Source: Gammaproteobacteria bacterium (GTDB lineage Bacteria; Pseudomonadota; Gammaproteobacteria; Pseudomonadales; Azotimanducaceae). Taken from it: 64,000 nt of DNA. The stretch is from assembly GCA_028821515.1 (NCBI GenBank), contig JAPPGA010000029.1, positions 28,694 to 92,693 on the forward strand, read 5' to 3'. Positions 1 through 8,670 of the stretch are shown here, in pieces. The notes under the pieces were generated by a model. The model saw only the letters and a list, made by a program, of their open reading frames with translations. It ran no database searches and was not told the DNA's origin. Position 1 is the first letter of the stretch; the number at the start of each line of letters is the position of its first letter. Position numbers and translations under genes: made by a program.

Positions 1-747
1 TCTCGGTCCGTCATCCAAACCGCCGGTTAGGAAGTGAAGCAGATCGGATGCACTTAGCGCCCAATAGGGAACAAACAGCTGTTTTTCGTTGGGCTCCGGA
101 TCGACGGAATAGATGGTGGCTACACCGGAGAGCGCGCGGCGGTATTCTCCATGGATGTCAAGCATTAGGATTCTGGCGCTCGGATACGCGGCGTCCTTTG
201 CGTAGTCGGCAGTGATTGCTTGCAGCAGGCTGGCTATGGTGGTCGATTTCCCGGAGCCGGTTGATCCGAGGACGGCAGAATGGCGCGTTACCAATTCATC
301 TAGGGAGACCCTCGCCGGAATGCTCTCGGCGCTTGATAGCGAGCCGACAATGACATGTCCGAACTCCTCGGTGCCGTAGACTCGACCAAGGCCACTCTCC
401 GTCGCAATGTGAACACTGTCACCATAGTTGGGGTATTGGCTGATCCCGCGTTCGAAAACACCGCCAATTGCCTCTCCAACAAGTTGAACTTCCATCCAGC
501 GACCGGTATCTGGGTCATCCGTGTCCGGCAACTGAGGTGCTGCCTTGGCCCCGACCTCAGAGACGATACCAAACAAGTCCTGATAACCTTGGGGGATGCG
601 GACAAAGCTGGCGACTTGACCAATACGGTAAGCACGGCCCTCGATGATGGAGAGACCGGACGCCACCGATTGTGCCAGATGGACGCTGACGGACGAACCC
701 GAAACGGAGGCGACCGTGCCGAGATAGGTCGGATCCCGGCTAATCAT
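1..747 (-). CDS. herA: HerA-like helicase/translocase ATPase (SIR2-HerA defence), C-terminus outside window
   Basis: N-terminal 249 residues of a HerA-family (DUF87) hexameric ATPase; the frame stays open to the left edge. The first ~100 residues form a beta-rich HAS-barrel-like region. Walker A GSTGSGKST lies at residues 161-169 and the HerA signature LDIHGEY at 196-202, with the usual spacing. It lies 42 bp downstream of the SIR2 gene on the same strand, the order of the SIR2-HerA (Nezha-type) anti-phage system, in which HerA assembles with SIR2 and the complex depletes NAD+ on infection (known for the family). Start chosen as the ATG at 745-747; no strong ribosome site is visible there. 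GC is lower than in most of the window, consistent with an acquired defence gene. Confidence 0.85.
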   Translation of the reverse strand, partial: MISRDPTYLGTVASVSGSSVSVHLAQSVASGLSIIEGRAYRIGQVASFVRIPQGYQDLFGIVSEVGAKAAPQLPDTDDPDTGRWMEVQLVGEAIGGVFERGISQYPNYGDSVHIATESGLGRVYGTEEFGHVIVGSLSSAESIPARVSLDELVTRHSAVLGSTGSGKSTTIASLLQAITADYAKDAAYPSARILMLDIHGEYRRALSGVATIYSVDPEPNEKQLFVPYWALSASDLLHFLTGGLDDGPR

Positions 748-789
748 GGACGCTGTCGTTCGAAAGTTCGTTTGCGGCTGTCGTTGGTT

Positions 790-2007
790 CTATAGTTCTT
801 CTCCTTCAAGCGCAGACTCTGGAGGATCGCCCACAGGTCTGAAAGTAGTACCCTGGGCCAGCGCGAAGAATCTAGCAAGCATCGCGAAGTCGCCCAATAG
901 GAACTCTCCGTTTCCGCTCGCAGGGTCAATTCGCCAGAATGTTGTGCGGATGGCTCCCCAGTCTTCGGTGGGTGGTTGGCCGGGCTGCCACGATCCTCGC
1001 ACAGCCGATATCACGGCAGCGTCCTGTGCATAGACGCTGAGATTCGGCCGACGAAGGGCGAGCTCGGCAGCTGCGTGCTCTTGAGCGAATGATCGGTACT
1101 GAAACGCGAGGACCGCGGTGTGTGTGTTGGCAGCGAGCGACTCGTCTAGAACGGCTGTTATCTGAGCATCCAAGAAAGAGAAACCCACACAGAGGAGAAG
1201 GCTGTCCGGCGTCATCAAGAACGAGCGAAGCCGCTCAAAAAGGGCCGAATAGGGTTGGCGCGTGATCTGGTCGTACTTGAGATGATCGGGATAGATGAGC
1301 ATGGTGGCATCGCGGCTACCGGTCCTGATGATCGCAGCATTTGAGAGTTTCCAGCCCAGCGATCCATGAATCTTCCATAGCCGAGACCACCGAGGTGGAA
1401 GTACATCATCTGAGATGCTAGTCGGATCAAAGAAAGGCCTGTGAGCACCGACGAAACCGTCGAAGTACGGAAGCCGTGCCCGTTCAAACGCTTCTTCCAG
1501 GAGGAGGTCGTAGTTCGGCGTGAATATCTCGATCGGGTGGTCTCGATGTGCGCCGCCGATCCAGGAAACGAGGTCGGTGAAGGCGTTTGGTTCGTCGGGG
1601 AGCGGGGGCGCAACCTTATGCCCAATCTTCCGACAGATGCGGTCTGCCAAGACCTCGTAGCCGGCACCGTTCAGATTGTGGACTTTCGCGTTACCGATCG
1701 CTTGCGAAAGCTGCCGGACCCGGGTCAAGATCATTTCGATGTTGGGATTCTCGCCCAGTTCAGCTGAGAGGATGTCAACAATTGCCCTGTCGTCCGGTTC
1801 TAGTTCGTGGATGACGACATGAGTCAGCCGCTCAACATCGGGGATAAGTGGCTGGCCGTCGGGGTCGAGGTCCCCTTGGGCATTGACTTTGATTGCGACA
1901 GGCGCGCCAGCGCCGATGAGCAATCCGATGCGTTTGCGGCCTTGTGAGAGGATTTGCCGCAACTCGGTCATGTAACGATCAGGGTTGTGGATTGTAGCTT
2001 GAGTCAT
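790..2007 (-). CDS. SIR2-family NAD-hydrolase effector of a SIR2-HerA defence module
   Basis: Predicted SIR2-like protein of 405 aa. Visible motifs: IGLLIGAGAPV (residues 27-37, nucleotide-binding GAG), FTPNYD (162-167, the defence-SIR2 version of TQNxD), KIHGSLGW (212-219, candidate catalytic His) and GFSFLD (275-280). Such proteins hydrolyse NAD+ to abort phage infection; pairing with the HerA ATPase immediately downstream supports that role. The frame is open up to a TTG at 2055, but the ATG at 2007 removes a poorly conserved leader and is preferred. No obvious Shine-Dalgarno precedes it. Alternative: a generic SIR2 domain protein without immune role, unlikely beside HerA. Confidence 0.85.
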   Translation of the reverse strand: MTQATIHNPDRYMTELRQILSQGRKRIGLLIGAGAPVAIKVNAQGDLDPDGQPLIPDVERLTHVVIHELEPDDRAIVDILSAELGENPNIEMILTRVRQLSQAIGNAKVHNLNGAGYEVLADRICRKIGHKVAPPLPDEPNAFTDLVSWIGGAHRDHPIEIFTPNYDLLLEEAFERARLPYFDGFVGAHRPFFDPTSISDDVLPPRWSRLWKIHGSLGWKLSNAAIIRTGSRDATMLIYPDHLKYDQITRQPYSALFERLRSFLMTPDSLLLCVGFSFLDAQITAVLDESLAANTHTAVLAFQYRSFAQEHAAAELALRRPNLSVYAQDAAVISAVRGSWQPGQPPTEDWGAIRTTFWRIDPASGNGEFLLGDFAMLARFFALAQGTTFRPVGDPPESALEGEEL

Positions 2008-2720
2008 GGGAGGGGTCGTTGGCCTAAGCGCCGTATCGTAGAGCCATTTGGACAACGTTCCTCAACTGAGTCTGTGCGATTGCGTAGTCGGATGTCCGCT
2101 CACAAGCCATGCCAGATCAAAGAGCGGATCATAAGAGTGACCTGCTTCCCGTACTCAAACCTCTGGTTTGTGTCGAATCGTGCCGCACACATAGCCAAGG
2201 ATAGCTGAGTACCCCAACTTGTCGGATCGACGTAGGCCGGTCATTTGGAGAAGCGAGTCCATGCTCGGTCGACTTGCTTTCATCGAAGCGGCAGGCTGTC
2301 ACCTGGCGATGTTGGTCTGACTCGGTACCGGGATGTTGTGATGTACCCCAGCCCGGGTGGTTTGGCCGACGAACTACGCCGGGTGGATCGAACGGCACCA
2401 TCCGAGATGGACGATCCATCGACTTTCGGATATCCCTGTTGCCGTACGCCAGGTTTCCGCAAGGTGATGTGGCCATCACAAATTTCTCCGACGCCGCCGA
2501 ATAGGCAAACCTGCTACGCCAATTGGAGCTTCTGGCGCCGTCTCGCGGGGGCGATTCGCCATCGACCTGGCGTACGCGTTCGACCTACCGTTAACGGATG
2601 GTTGTGCCGCCCTCCGAGACCTTCCGGGAGCATCCTTCAGCGGATGGGCAACACGGCGGCAGGGCTCGGCTCGCCGCGGCATGTCGATTCCTGTCTGCTG
2701 TGTGGGAGGAAGCGAGAGCG
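2008..2720. other. Gap with no confident gene
   Basis: About 700 bp between the SIR2 gene and the ABC/M1 remnant. Short open frames on both strands have no recognisable domain or ribosome site. The stretch presumably holds the SIR2-HerA promoter (minus strand); no clean -35/-10 pair is seen. Given the degraded gene that follows, it may be decayed coding DNA, but I cannot assign it. Confidence 0.5.
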
Positions 2721-4445
2721 GTGTTCAACGCCGTCTTTTCTGCGTTGCTCGCGCTCGGTGCTGTCGTCGGGGCCGGATACCTTACCGGTGTCGCCCGTGC
2801 GCCGTTCGCGCTGACTTCGGATTTCGTGGCGCTGCACATCGCCGACGCGTTCCGGGTGCCGGCGTACGCGATCGCCATCTACTGCGGCGCAGAGATCGCG
2901 CAGCGGGAGGCCGGGGCAACTATCGGGGCGAAGGCTGCCGCGTTATGCGTTGCTCTCGTCGTGGTGTTGACCGTCTTCGGGATCACGGCCACCGGTGTGC
3001 AGACGGTTCGCGGCGAATCCGATATGGACGTTGTTCTCTGTGCGTACGCCACCCATGTCAACTTCGGCTGGCACGTGGTGCTGCTGGGGATGGTGTCCAT
3101 GGTTCTGCAGATCAGCCTGCGTGACATGCTCCCGAACTGCGTGGCGGCCGACACGCGGTGGGCTAATCTGTTTTCCGGCAAGCGGTTCGTTATGTCGATC
3201 GTTGCAGCGGTGTTCCTCGCCGCCTGGGTGCTTGACGGTGGGGATGCGCCGTTCGGTCCGGGTTCCGTGCGATATTCTGGGATGAACGGTTACGGTCACC
3301 ATCCGAAACTGTTCTACGTGTCGGGACTGTACTGGACTGCCCTCGTGGGGATCCTCGTGCTCGCGGCGCACGCGCGGTCGCGTCGCGACGAACGGCGACC
3401 CGCACGTGTCGTCAACTTTGGCGTGCCGGCGCTTGCGGTCTGGATCGGCACGGGCTGCTGGATCTACGCAAACGGGATCGACCAGCAGGCGTCGTCCCGG
3501 TGGCAGCAAGACCACCAGCGCGTAGCCGATTCCGGCGTTCCGCACGTCGTGGCATGGGACCTCGAGATCGATATCGATCCGGTCGAGTGTAGCCTCGAAA
3601 GCCGGGGTTCGGCGTTGCTGGCCAACGTTCGGGCCGAACCGATACGCGAACTCACGCTCCTCGCCCCGAGAGGAGCCCACCTCATGAGGATCGACATCCC
3701 GAATACGTCAGCGTTGGAGCGGAACCCTGAGTTCCATCGCTACGCCTTCGCCCGGCCGTTGCGTTCCGGCGAGCGGGTCAGGATGCTGTTCGAACTGGTC
3801 TTTCAGGGACGTGGTCTCGACACTGACGGGAGTGCGTCCCGGCTGGTGCAGAACGGCACGTTCCTCAAAAGCGGAGATGTCGTTCCCTCGTTCGGCCATG
3901 ACACGGGACACGAAGGGGAAAGGGTTCCGGCCACCCGGATCAGGACCGTCATCGGAACCAGCCTGGACCAGGTGGCCATCGGTCCCGGAGTACTGCTGCG
4001 CGAGTGGAAGGAGAACGCGGGACGGTATTTCGAGTATGCCCGAGGTCCGCATGCGTCCCGCGTGGAGGCGCCTGGCGGTCCGGGCCTCGCTTTCTCGATC
4101 CACTCCGGCAGGTATGCGGTTGCACGCCGCCACTTCAACCATATGACGGTCGAGGTCTTCTACCATCCGGGCCACGAGCGCAATATCGACGCGATGTTCC
4201 GATGCATCGGGAAATCCCTTGCGAGTCGAACCCGGGGGCCGGCGTCCTATCCGGACGCGTTGCTGCGCGTCATCGAGTTCCCTTATGCGGGCGAGACGCG
4301 CGTGGCTCCCGATGCAATCCTGTTCTCAGAGTGGCGTGAATTCGCTTTCGACCTGCGCGGCGGCCGTGGTATCGACGCGCTGTGCGAGAGTGTGGACCGG
4401 GCGATCACACGCCAGTTGGCGGGTTCCGGCGGCACGGACTCCTAA
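2721..4445 (+). CDS. Truncated ABC-2 permease / M1 aminopeptidase fusion protein, probably a gene remnant
   Basis: Predicted 574 aa from a GTG at 2721 with GGAGGA 10 nt upstream (an ATG at 2598 would add 41 poorly structured residues). The first ~260 residues hold about six hydrophobic segments resembling the last part of an ABC-2 permease, including the YSGMNGYGHH loop. The rest resembles the N-terminal beta domain that precedes an M1 peptidase core (start near VVAWDLEIDIDP). In the family I know, these fusions are about 1200 aa with HExxH and a Trp-rich motif after this region; here the frame stops before any HExxH, so peptidase activity is not expected. The stop codon overlaps the stop of the convergent LLM gene by 3 bp. 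Both ends look lost. Confidence 0.6.
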   Translation: MFNAVFSALLALGAVVGAGYLTGVARAPFALTSDFVALHIADAFRVPAYAIAIYCGAEIAQREAGATIGAKAAALCVALVVVLTVFGITATGVQTVRGESDMDVVLCAYATHVNFGWHVVLLGMVSMVLQISLRDMLPNCVAADTRWANLFSGKRFVMSIVAAVFLAAWVLDGGDAPFGPGSVRYSGMNGYGHHPKLFYVSGLYWTALVGILVLAAHARSRRDERRPARVVNFGVPALAVWIGTGCWIYANGIDQQASSRWQQDHQRVADSGVPHVVAWDLEIDIDPVECSLESRGSALLANVRAEPIRELTLLAPRGAHLMRIDIPNTSALERNPEFHRYAFARPLRSGERVRMLFELVFQGRGLDTDGSASRLVQNGTFLKSGDVVPSFGHDTGHEGERVPATRIRTVIGTSLDQVAIGPGVLLREWKENAGRYFEYARGPHASRVEAPGGPGLAFSIHSGRYAVARRHFNHMTVEVFYHPGHERNIDAMFRCIGKSLASRTRGPASYPDALLRVIEFPYAGETRVAPDAILFSEWREFAFDLRGGRGIDALCESVDRAITRQLAGSGGTDS

Positions 4446-5449
4446 AGGCTGAACCTGTCGCCGGTGAACGCGGAAAACGTGGCGCGCGCTTCGGGGTGGA
4501 TGGCGTCGACCGGGGTGATCGGCGCGATGATGTGCGTGTGAATGCCGGCGTCTGCGTCTTCGCGAATGCCGTCACGCACTTCCTCCGCGCTGCCGATGAG
4601 GGCGATCTCGTTGATCAAGTCCTCGGAGAACGCGGCCGCGGTGCGGGCACGGTCCCGGTTCGCCCAGCCTTCCGTGAGCTCCCGGGCGGCATCTTCGTAG
4701 CCCGACCATGCGAGGAACCTGTTGTAGGCCGGATTGGCATAGTAGGGGGCGTAGCCGGCGCGGAATCGATCATAGCCTTCCTGCTTGTCGCCGGTGACCA
4801 GGACCACCTTGCGGTTGACGATCTCGATGTCCTCCCAGTTCTTTCCGGCACGGGCAGCGCCGATCCTGACGTGTTCCATCATCTTCGGCAGCGCCTTCTT
4901 CGGCCACAGGTTGAACACCACGCCGTCGCCGTACTCTGCCGCCATCTCGATCATCTTCGGCCGGAGCGCCGCCAGGTACAGCGGCGGGGGATTGTCCATG
5001 GGCGCCTGCCGGTAGCCGTTGCTGGCGAGTGTCTCGAGATCGAAATCCGTGCGTTCCCCGGTCAGCATGTGGCGCACGATGATCGCGGTCTCCTTCACGC
5101 GCGTGAGCGGCTTTTCCAGGGGGATTCCGTTGAAGCGGGTCATGATGGCCTCGCTGGACGAGCCAAGACCCATGACGAAGCGTCCGGGGTACACCTGGCC
5201 GAGCACGTTGGCAGTGGCTGCCAGCACGGATGGGGCACGCGTATAGACCGGCGTGACGGCGCATCCGACGCGCATTGTCCTGATGTAGGTGCCAAGCGCC
5301 GCCAGCATGGTCAGCGAGTCCGGCGATGCCGCATCCGAGAACCAGGCGTCGTGGTAGCCGTTCTCCTCGGCCCATTGCACGAGCTGAATGTTGTCTTCCA
5401 GCCGGTTCGACATGGGCATCGTGATCGCGATGCGCCTGGTAAGTGCCAT
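4442..5449 (-). CDS. LLM-class (luciferase-like) flavin/F420-dependent oxidoreductase
   Basis: Predicted 335 aa TIM-barrel flavin-dependent oxidoreductase. The N-terminal strand RRIAITMPMSN, the AWFSDAASPDSLTMLAALG segment and GRFVMGLGSSS are typical of the F420-dependent LLM family. The ATG at 5449 has GGAGCGG just upstream and discards a 32-residue extension. It diverges from the phosphotransferase-family gene across ~100 bp, so both may be controlled from one region. Substrate unknown; paralogues occur at 7340 and 40955. Cofactor could be F420 or FMN; sequence alone does not decide. Confidence 0.85.
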   Translation of the reverse strand: MALTRRIAITMPMSNRLEDNIQLVQWAEENGYHDAWFSDAASPDSLTMLAALGTYIRTMRVGCAVTPVYTRAPSVLAATANVLGQVYPGRFVMGLGSSSEAIMTRFNGIPLEKPLTRVKETAIIVRHMLTGERTDFDLETLASNGYRQAPMDNPPPLYLAALRPKMIEMAAEYGDGVVFNLWPKKALPKMMEHVRIGAARAGKNWEDIEIVNRKVVLVTGDKQEGYDRFRAGYAPYYANPAYNRFLAWSGYEDAARELTEGWANRDRARTAAAFSEDLINEIALIGSAEEVRDGIREDADAGIHTHIIAPITPVDAIHPEARATFSAFTGDRFSL

Positions 5450-5547
5450 CGTCCGCTCCGCTACGGGTTCGTTCGCCGCAGCGTCGCATTTTGCGGCGGC
5501 TCGGCGCAACCGTATATCCTTGGCCCTGCCCTCGGCAGGATGCATCC

Positions 5548-6600
5548 ATGAGCGAAGTCGAACTTACGCCGGTGCGGGAAGCGCACCGTTTCGATGAAGG
5601 CGCGTTGCGCGCGTACATGGCCGATCACGTGGATGGGTATGCCGGCGAGCCCCTCGCGGTTCGGCAGTTCGAAGGCGGTCAGAGCAACCCGACGTTCCTG
5701 GTCGAGGCGCCGGGAGGCGAGTACGTCATGCGCAAGCAGCCGCCAGGCGAACTGTTGCCCTCGGCGCACCAGGTGGACCGCGAATACCGGGTGATGGACG
5801 CCCTCGGGGCCACCGATGTACCGGTGCCGAGAATGCACTGCCTGTGCGAGGACGCGAGCGTGATCGGCACCAAGTTTTACGTCATGGAGCATGTCCAGGG
5901 CCGGCTGTGGACGGACAACCTGCTGCCCGCCGTGAGCCGTGAGGAGCGCCGGGAAATCTACCTCGACATGGTTCGCACGCTCGCGCGGCTGCACAGCGTG
6001 GACCCGGCGACGGTGGGCCTTGCCGAGTTCGGCCGGCCGGGCAACTACTTCGCGCGCCAGGTCAACCGTTGGAGCAGGCAGTACATCGCGTCCGAGACGG
6101 AGACCATAGAAGCGATGAACGCCCTGATCGAGTGGCTGCCCAGGAACCTTCCGGACGACTCGCCGCCGGTCATCGTGCACGGCGACTACCGGCTGGGGAA
6201 CCTGATCATCCACCCCACGGAACCGCGCGTCGCCGCCATCCTCGACTGGGAACTGTCGACCCTTGGCGACGGCATGGCGGACTTGAGCTATTGGTGCCAG
6301 GAATTTTACGGCGACCCGCAGGGCAAAGGCCTCCCGGGCGCGGATCTCGAAGCATTGAATATCCCGGGCGAGCAGGAAATCGTGGACGCCTATTGCCGGG
6401 AAGCGAATCGCCCGGCCATCGAGAACTGGCCGTTCTACATCGCGTTCAACATGTTCCGGTCCGCTGGTATCGTGCAGGGGGTCTACAAGCGGGGCCTCGA
6501 TGGCAACGCGAGTTCCGAGCACGCGCTGGAATACGACAAGGCCGCCCGAGAACGCGCCGAGCGCGGGTGGGGGATCGTCCAGGAGATGCTGCGCAGGTAG
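5548..6600 (+). CDS. Phosphotransferase family protein (APH-like, ACAD10/11-associated type)
   Basis: Predicted 350 aa kinase-fold protein. Brenner motif HGDYRLGNL and the metal-binding ILDWELSTLGD follow in order near residues 211-245; the N-lobe has FEGGQSNPTFLV. This family commonly sits with acyl-CoA dehydrogenases and is thought to phosphorylate hydroxyacyl substrates during beta-oxidation of 4-hydroxy acids (family knowledge from ACAD10/11). ATG at 5548 has AGGA 7 nt upstream. Neighbouring LLM enzymes and the acyl-CoA ligases at 17-20.7 kb fit a lipid-catabolic role. Not a typical antibiotic phosphotransferase. Confidence 0.85.
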   Translation: MSEVELTPVREAHRFDEGALRAYMADHVDGYAGEPLAVRQFEGGQSNPTFLVEAPGGEYVMRKQPPGELLPSAHQVDREYRVMDALGATDVPVPRMHCLCEDASVIGTKFYVMEHVQGRLWTDNLLPAVSREERREIYLDMVRTLARLHSVDPATVGLAEFGRPGNYFARQVNRWSRQYIASETETIEAMNALIEWLPRNLPDDSPPVIVHGDYRLGNLIIHPTEPRVAAILDWELSTLGDGMADLSYWCQEFYGDPQGKGLPGADLEALNIPGEQEIVDAYCREANRPAIENWPFYIAFNMFRSAGIVQGVYKRGLDGNASSEHALEYDKAARERAERGWGIVQEMLRR

Positions 6601-6616
6601 GGGCTGTGCCCGCAGG

Positions 6617-7291
6617 TCAGCCGAGACCGAGAACGGCGTAGTTTCCGTCGAGAATCAGTCGAACGGACACGTAGATTCCAACCAGGGGCACCAGCACCCA
6701 GAGCGAATTGGCCATGTGGACGTGGAGCACCGCTTCCAGGGCGCCGAGTTGTCTGTGGCGTCCCGCGACGAAGAAACTCACCCAGTACCCGGATGTGACG
6801 TAGACCCACTGCCAGAAGAGCATGGCGCCGATTGCGCCGGCGACGGTGGCCGGCAGGAACGGAACCGTGAACGTGGCGTAGAGGACCAGCGATGGCAGGG
6901 GTGTCACGAAGCCGTTGCCGATATCGCAGGTGAAGCCGAACGAACGCCTGTCGGCATAAGAGCCGTCGTACAGTGAGTAACTCGCCCAGATGTCCGCCCA
7001 GAAAGTCGCGGAGAACGCGTTGCGCGCCGTGACGTGTTGCTGAAGGAACAGCCTTGCCGGAGATCGTTGCCGCCGTTCGCGCTCCTCGCGCCAGAAGACC
7101 ACCCGCCGCTCGATGTAGTCCCTCCGAAAGTAGAGGCAGATCTCCCAGTAGCTCACCACGAGGTTGAGCGAGAAGAAGAAGCTGAGCAGGGCATGGAGGG
7201 GGTCGAGACTGCCGTTCAGCAGGAAGCGCAAGGCGATGCCCGGGAGGCAGAGGACGGCGACGCCGACGAGGATGAACAGCCAGACGGGCAT
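6617..7291 (-). CDS. Uncharacterised multi-pass membrane protein
   Basis: Predicted 224 aa with about five hydrophobic segments: residues ~4-25, 33-55, 130-148, 150-172 and 195-215. A charged cytoplasmic-looking loop (FRRDYIERRVVFWREERERR) lies between the second and third. I recognise no domain. It ends 17 bp from the convergent phosphotransferase gene and lies 49 bp downstream of the LLM gene on its strand, so co-transcription with that gene is plausible. Function unknown. Confidence 0.7.
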   Translation of the reverse strand: MPVWLFILVGVAVLCLPGIALRFLLNGSLDPLHALLSFFFSLNLVVSYWEICLYFRRDYIERRVVFWREERERRQRSPARLFLQQHVTARNAFSATFWADIWASYSLYDGSYADRRSFGFTCDIGNGFVTPLPSLVLYATFTVPFLPATVAGAIGAMLFWQWVYVTSGYWVSFFVAGRHRQLGALEAVLHVHMANSLWVLVPLVGIYVSVRLILDGNYAVLGLG

Positions 7292-7339
7292 CGGCGGCCT
7301 ATCCCGGTCCGCAAGGGTTCGCGGACCCCGCGTTCAGCA

Positions 7340-8362
7340 TTAGAGCATCTCCTCTGCGATCAGCGTCAGGGCTTCGTTGGAGCCGCCGCCGATCATCAGG
7401 GTCGAGACGTTCGTTCCACTCCAGCGTTGCAGGCGTTCGCGGATGCGGTCCGCCGGACCGACCAGGTGGCAGGCGTCAATCAGTTCGGCCGGCACCGCCG
7501 CCATTGCCTCGTCGCGGCGGTCGGAGAGGTAGAGGTCCTGGATCCGAACAGCGGCTTCCCCGAAGCCCAACGCCTTTGCGTAATCGTTGTAGAAGTTCCG
7601 TCCGCGTGCCCCCATGCCACCGATGTAGAGCGCCATGGTGCCCCGGATCGGGCGCATGCACTCTTCCACGCTGTCGCCCATGACAACCGTCACGAAGGGC
7701 GCGAAATCGAACTCGGCGGCGGTCCTGCCGGAAGCCTCCAGACCCTCGCGGACAGGTTGCTCGAATACCGAGTACTTCTCGGGGTCCATCCAGATCGGGA
7801 AGAAACCGTCGGCGACTTCCGCCGCCGCCCGCACGCCTCTCGGCGTGATGCTGGCCGCGTAGATCGGAACATGCTCGGCGCAGTGCAGGATGCTCTTCAG
7901 AGGCTTGCCGAGACCCGTGGCGCCCGGGCCGGAAAAAGGCAGCTGGTACTGGTCGCCGTCGAAGACCACGGACTCCTCGCGCGCGAGGATCTTCCGGACG
8001 ATCGCGACGTATTCCTTCAGCCGTGTGACGGGTTTGCCATAGGCGACGCCGTGCCAACCCTCCACCACCTGGGGACCGGACGCACCCAGGCCGAGCATGA
8101 AGCGCCCCCCGGAAAGTTGTGCCAGGGTCATGGTTGTCATGGCCGTCATCGCGGGTGTTCGGGCGGACATCTGCATGATCGCGGTGCCCACGCGTATACG
8201 CTCGGTTTGCGCAAGAATCCATGCCGCCGGAGATACCGCGTCCGCGCCGTAGGCTTCGGACGTCCACACCGATTCGTAGCCGAGGGCTTCCGCGTGTCGT
8301 ATGCGGTCCATGGGGAGGTGGACAACGCGGCCGCCATAGCCGCCCAAGAGGCCGAGTTTCAT
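7340..8362 (-). CDS. LLM-class flavin/F420-dependent oxidoreductase
   Basis: Predicted 340 aa luciferase-like monooxygenase family protein: MKLGLLGGYGG N-terminus, ESVWTSEAYGADA, and GGRFMLGLGASGPQVVEGWHG (the family's core motif) at ~85-105. The ATG at 8362 follows GGGAAG. It lies 27 bp downstream of the glutaredoxin gene and is probably co-transcribed with it. Sequence divergence from the 4442 copy suggests a different substrate. Acts in the cytoplasm. Confidence 0.88.
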   Translation of the reverse strand: MKLGLLGGYGGRVVHLPMDRIRHAEALGYESVWTSEAYGADAVSPAAWILAQTERIRVGTAIMQMSARTPAMTAMTTMTLAQLSGGRFMLGLGASGPQVVEGWHGVAYGKPVTRLKEYVAIVRKILAREESVVFDGDQYQLPFSGPGATGLGKPLKSILHCAEHVPIYAASITPRGVRAAAEVADGFFPIWMDPEKYSVFEQPVREGLEASGRTAAEFDFAPFVTVVMGDSVEECMRPIRGTMALYIGGMGARGRNFYNDYAKALGFGEAAVRIQDLYLSDRRDEAMAAVPAELIDACHLVGPADRIRERLQRWSGTNVSTLMIGGGSNEALTLIAEEML

Positions 8363-8389
8363 GGTTTCGCTTCCCTTGTATTGGTGGTG

Positions 8390-8644
8390 TTACGCGGCGA
8401 TCCGGGACAGGTACTCGATGATGTCGTTCGATTCGTACAGCCAGGTGGACTCGCCGTCGGGCTTCGTGATCTTGAGACAGGGCACCGTGGAACGCCCTCC
8501 GCCGATGCAGAGTTCGCGGAACGCGGCCATGTCGCGCATAGTGTCGCGCATGGGCATTTCGATGCCGGATCGGTCCAGGAACGCGCGCACGCGCCGACAG
8601 AACGGACAGGCGTCGTACTGGTAGAGCACGTATTGTTCGTTCAT
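8390..8644 (-). CDS. Glutaredoxin-like protein
   Basis: Predicted 84 aa with an N-terminal YQYDACPFCRRV (CPFC redox motif at residues ~10-13), cis-Pro in STVPCLKI and a GST-like tail LYESNDIIEYL. It is a cytoplasmic thiol-disulfide oxidoreductase using glutathione or another low-molecular-weight thiol. The internal ATG at 8644 gives the standard glutaredoxin length; an upstream ATG at 8677 would overlap the divergent DsbA-like gene. The two redox genes start 26 bp apart. Confidence 0.88.
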   Translation of the reverse strand: MNEQYVLYQYDACPFCRRVRAFLDRSGIEMPMRDTMRDMAAFRELCIGGGRSTVPCLKITKPDGESTWLYESNDIIEYLSRIAA

Positions 8645-8670
8645 GCCGTGAATTGTGACACACTCGTCCC

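Noticed and set aside
2245..2597. Frames in the gap after SIR2 as extra defence genes
   Set aside because: No domain, no ribosome site, and alternative frames look equally random.
4096..4445. Zinc peptidase site in the ABC/M1 remnant
   Set aside because: The His-Glu pairs present (GHEGE, GHERN) do not make HExxH, and no downstream Glu motif follows.
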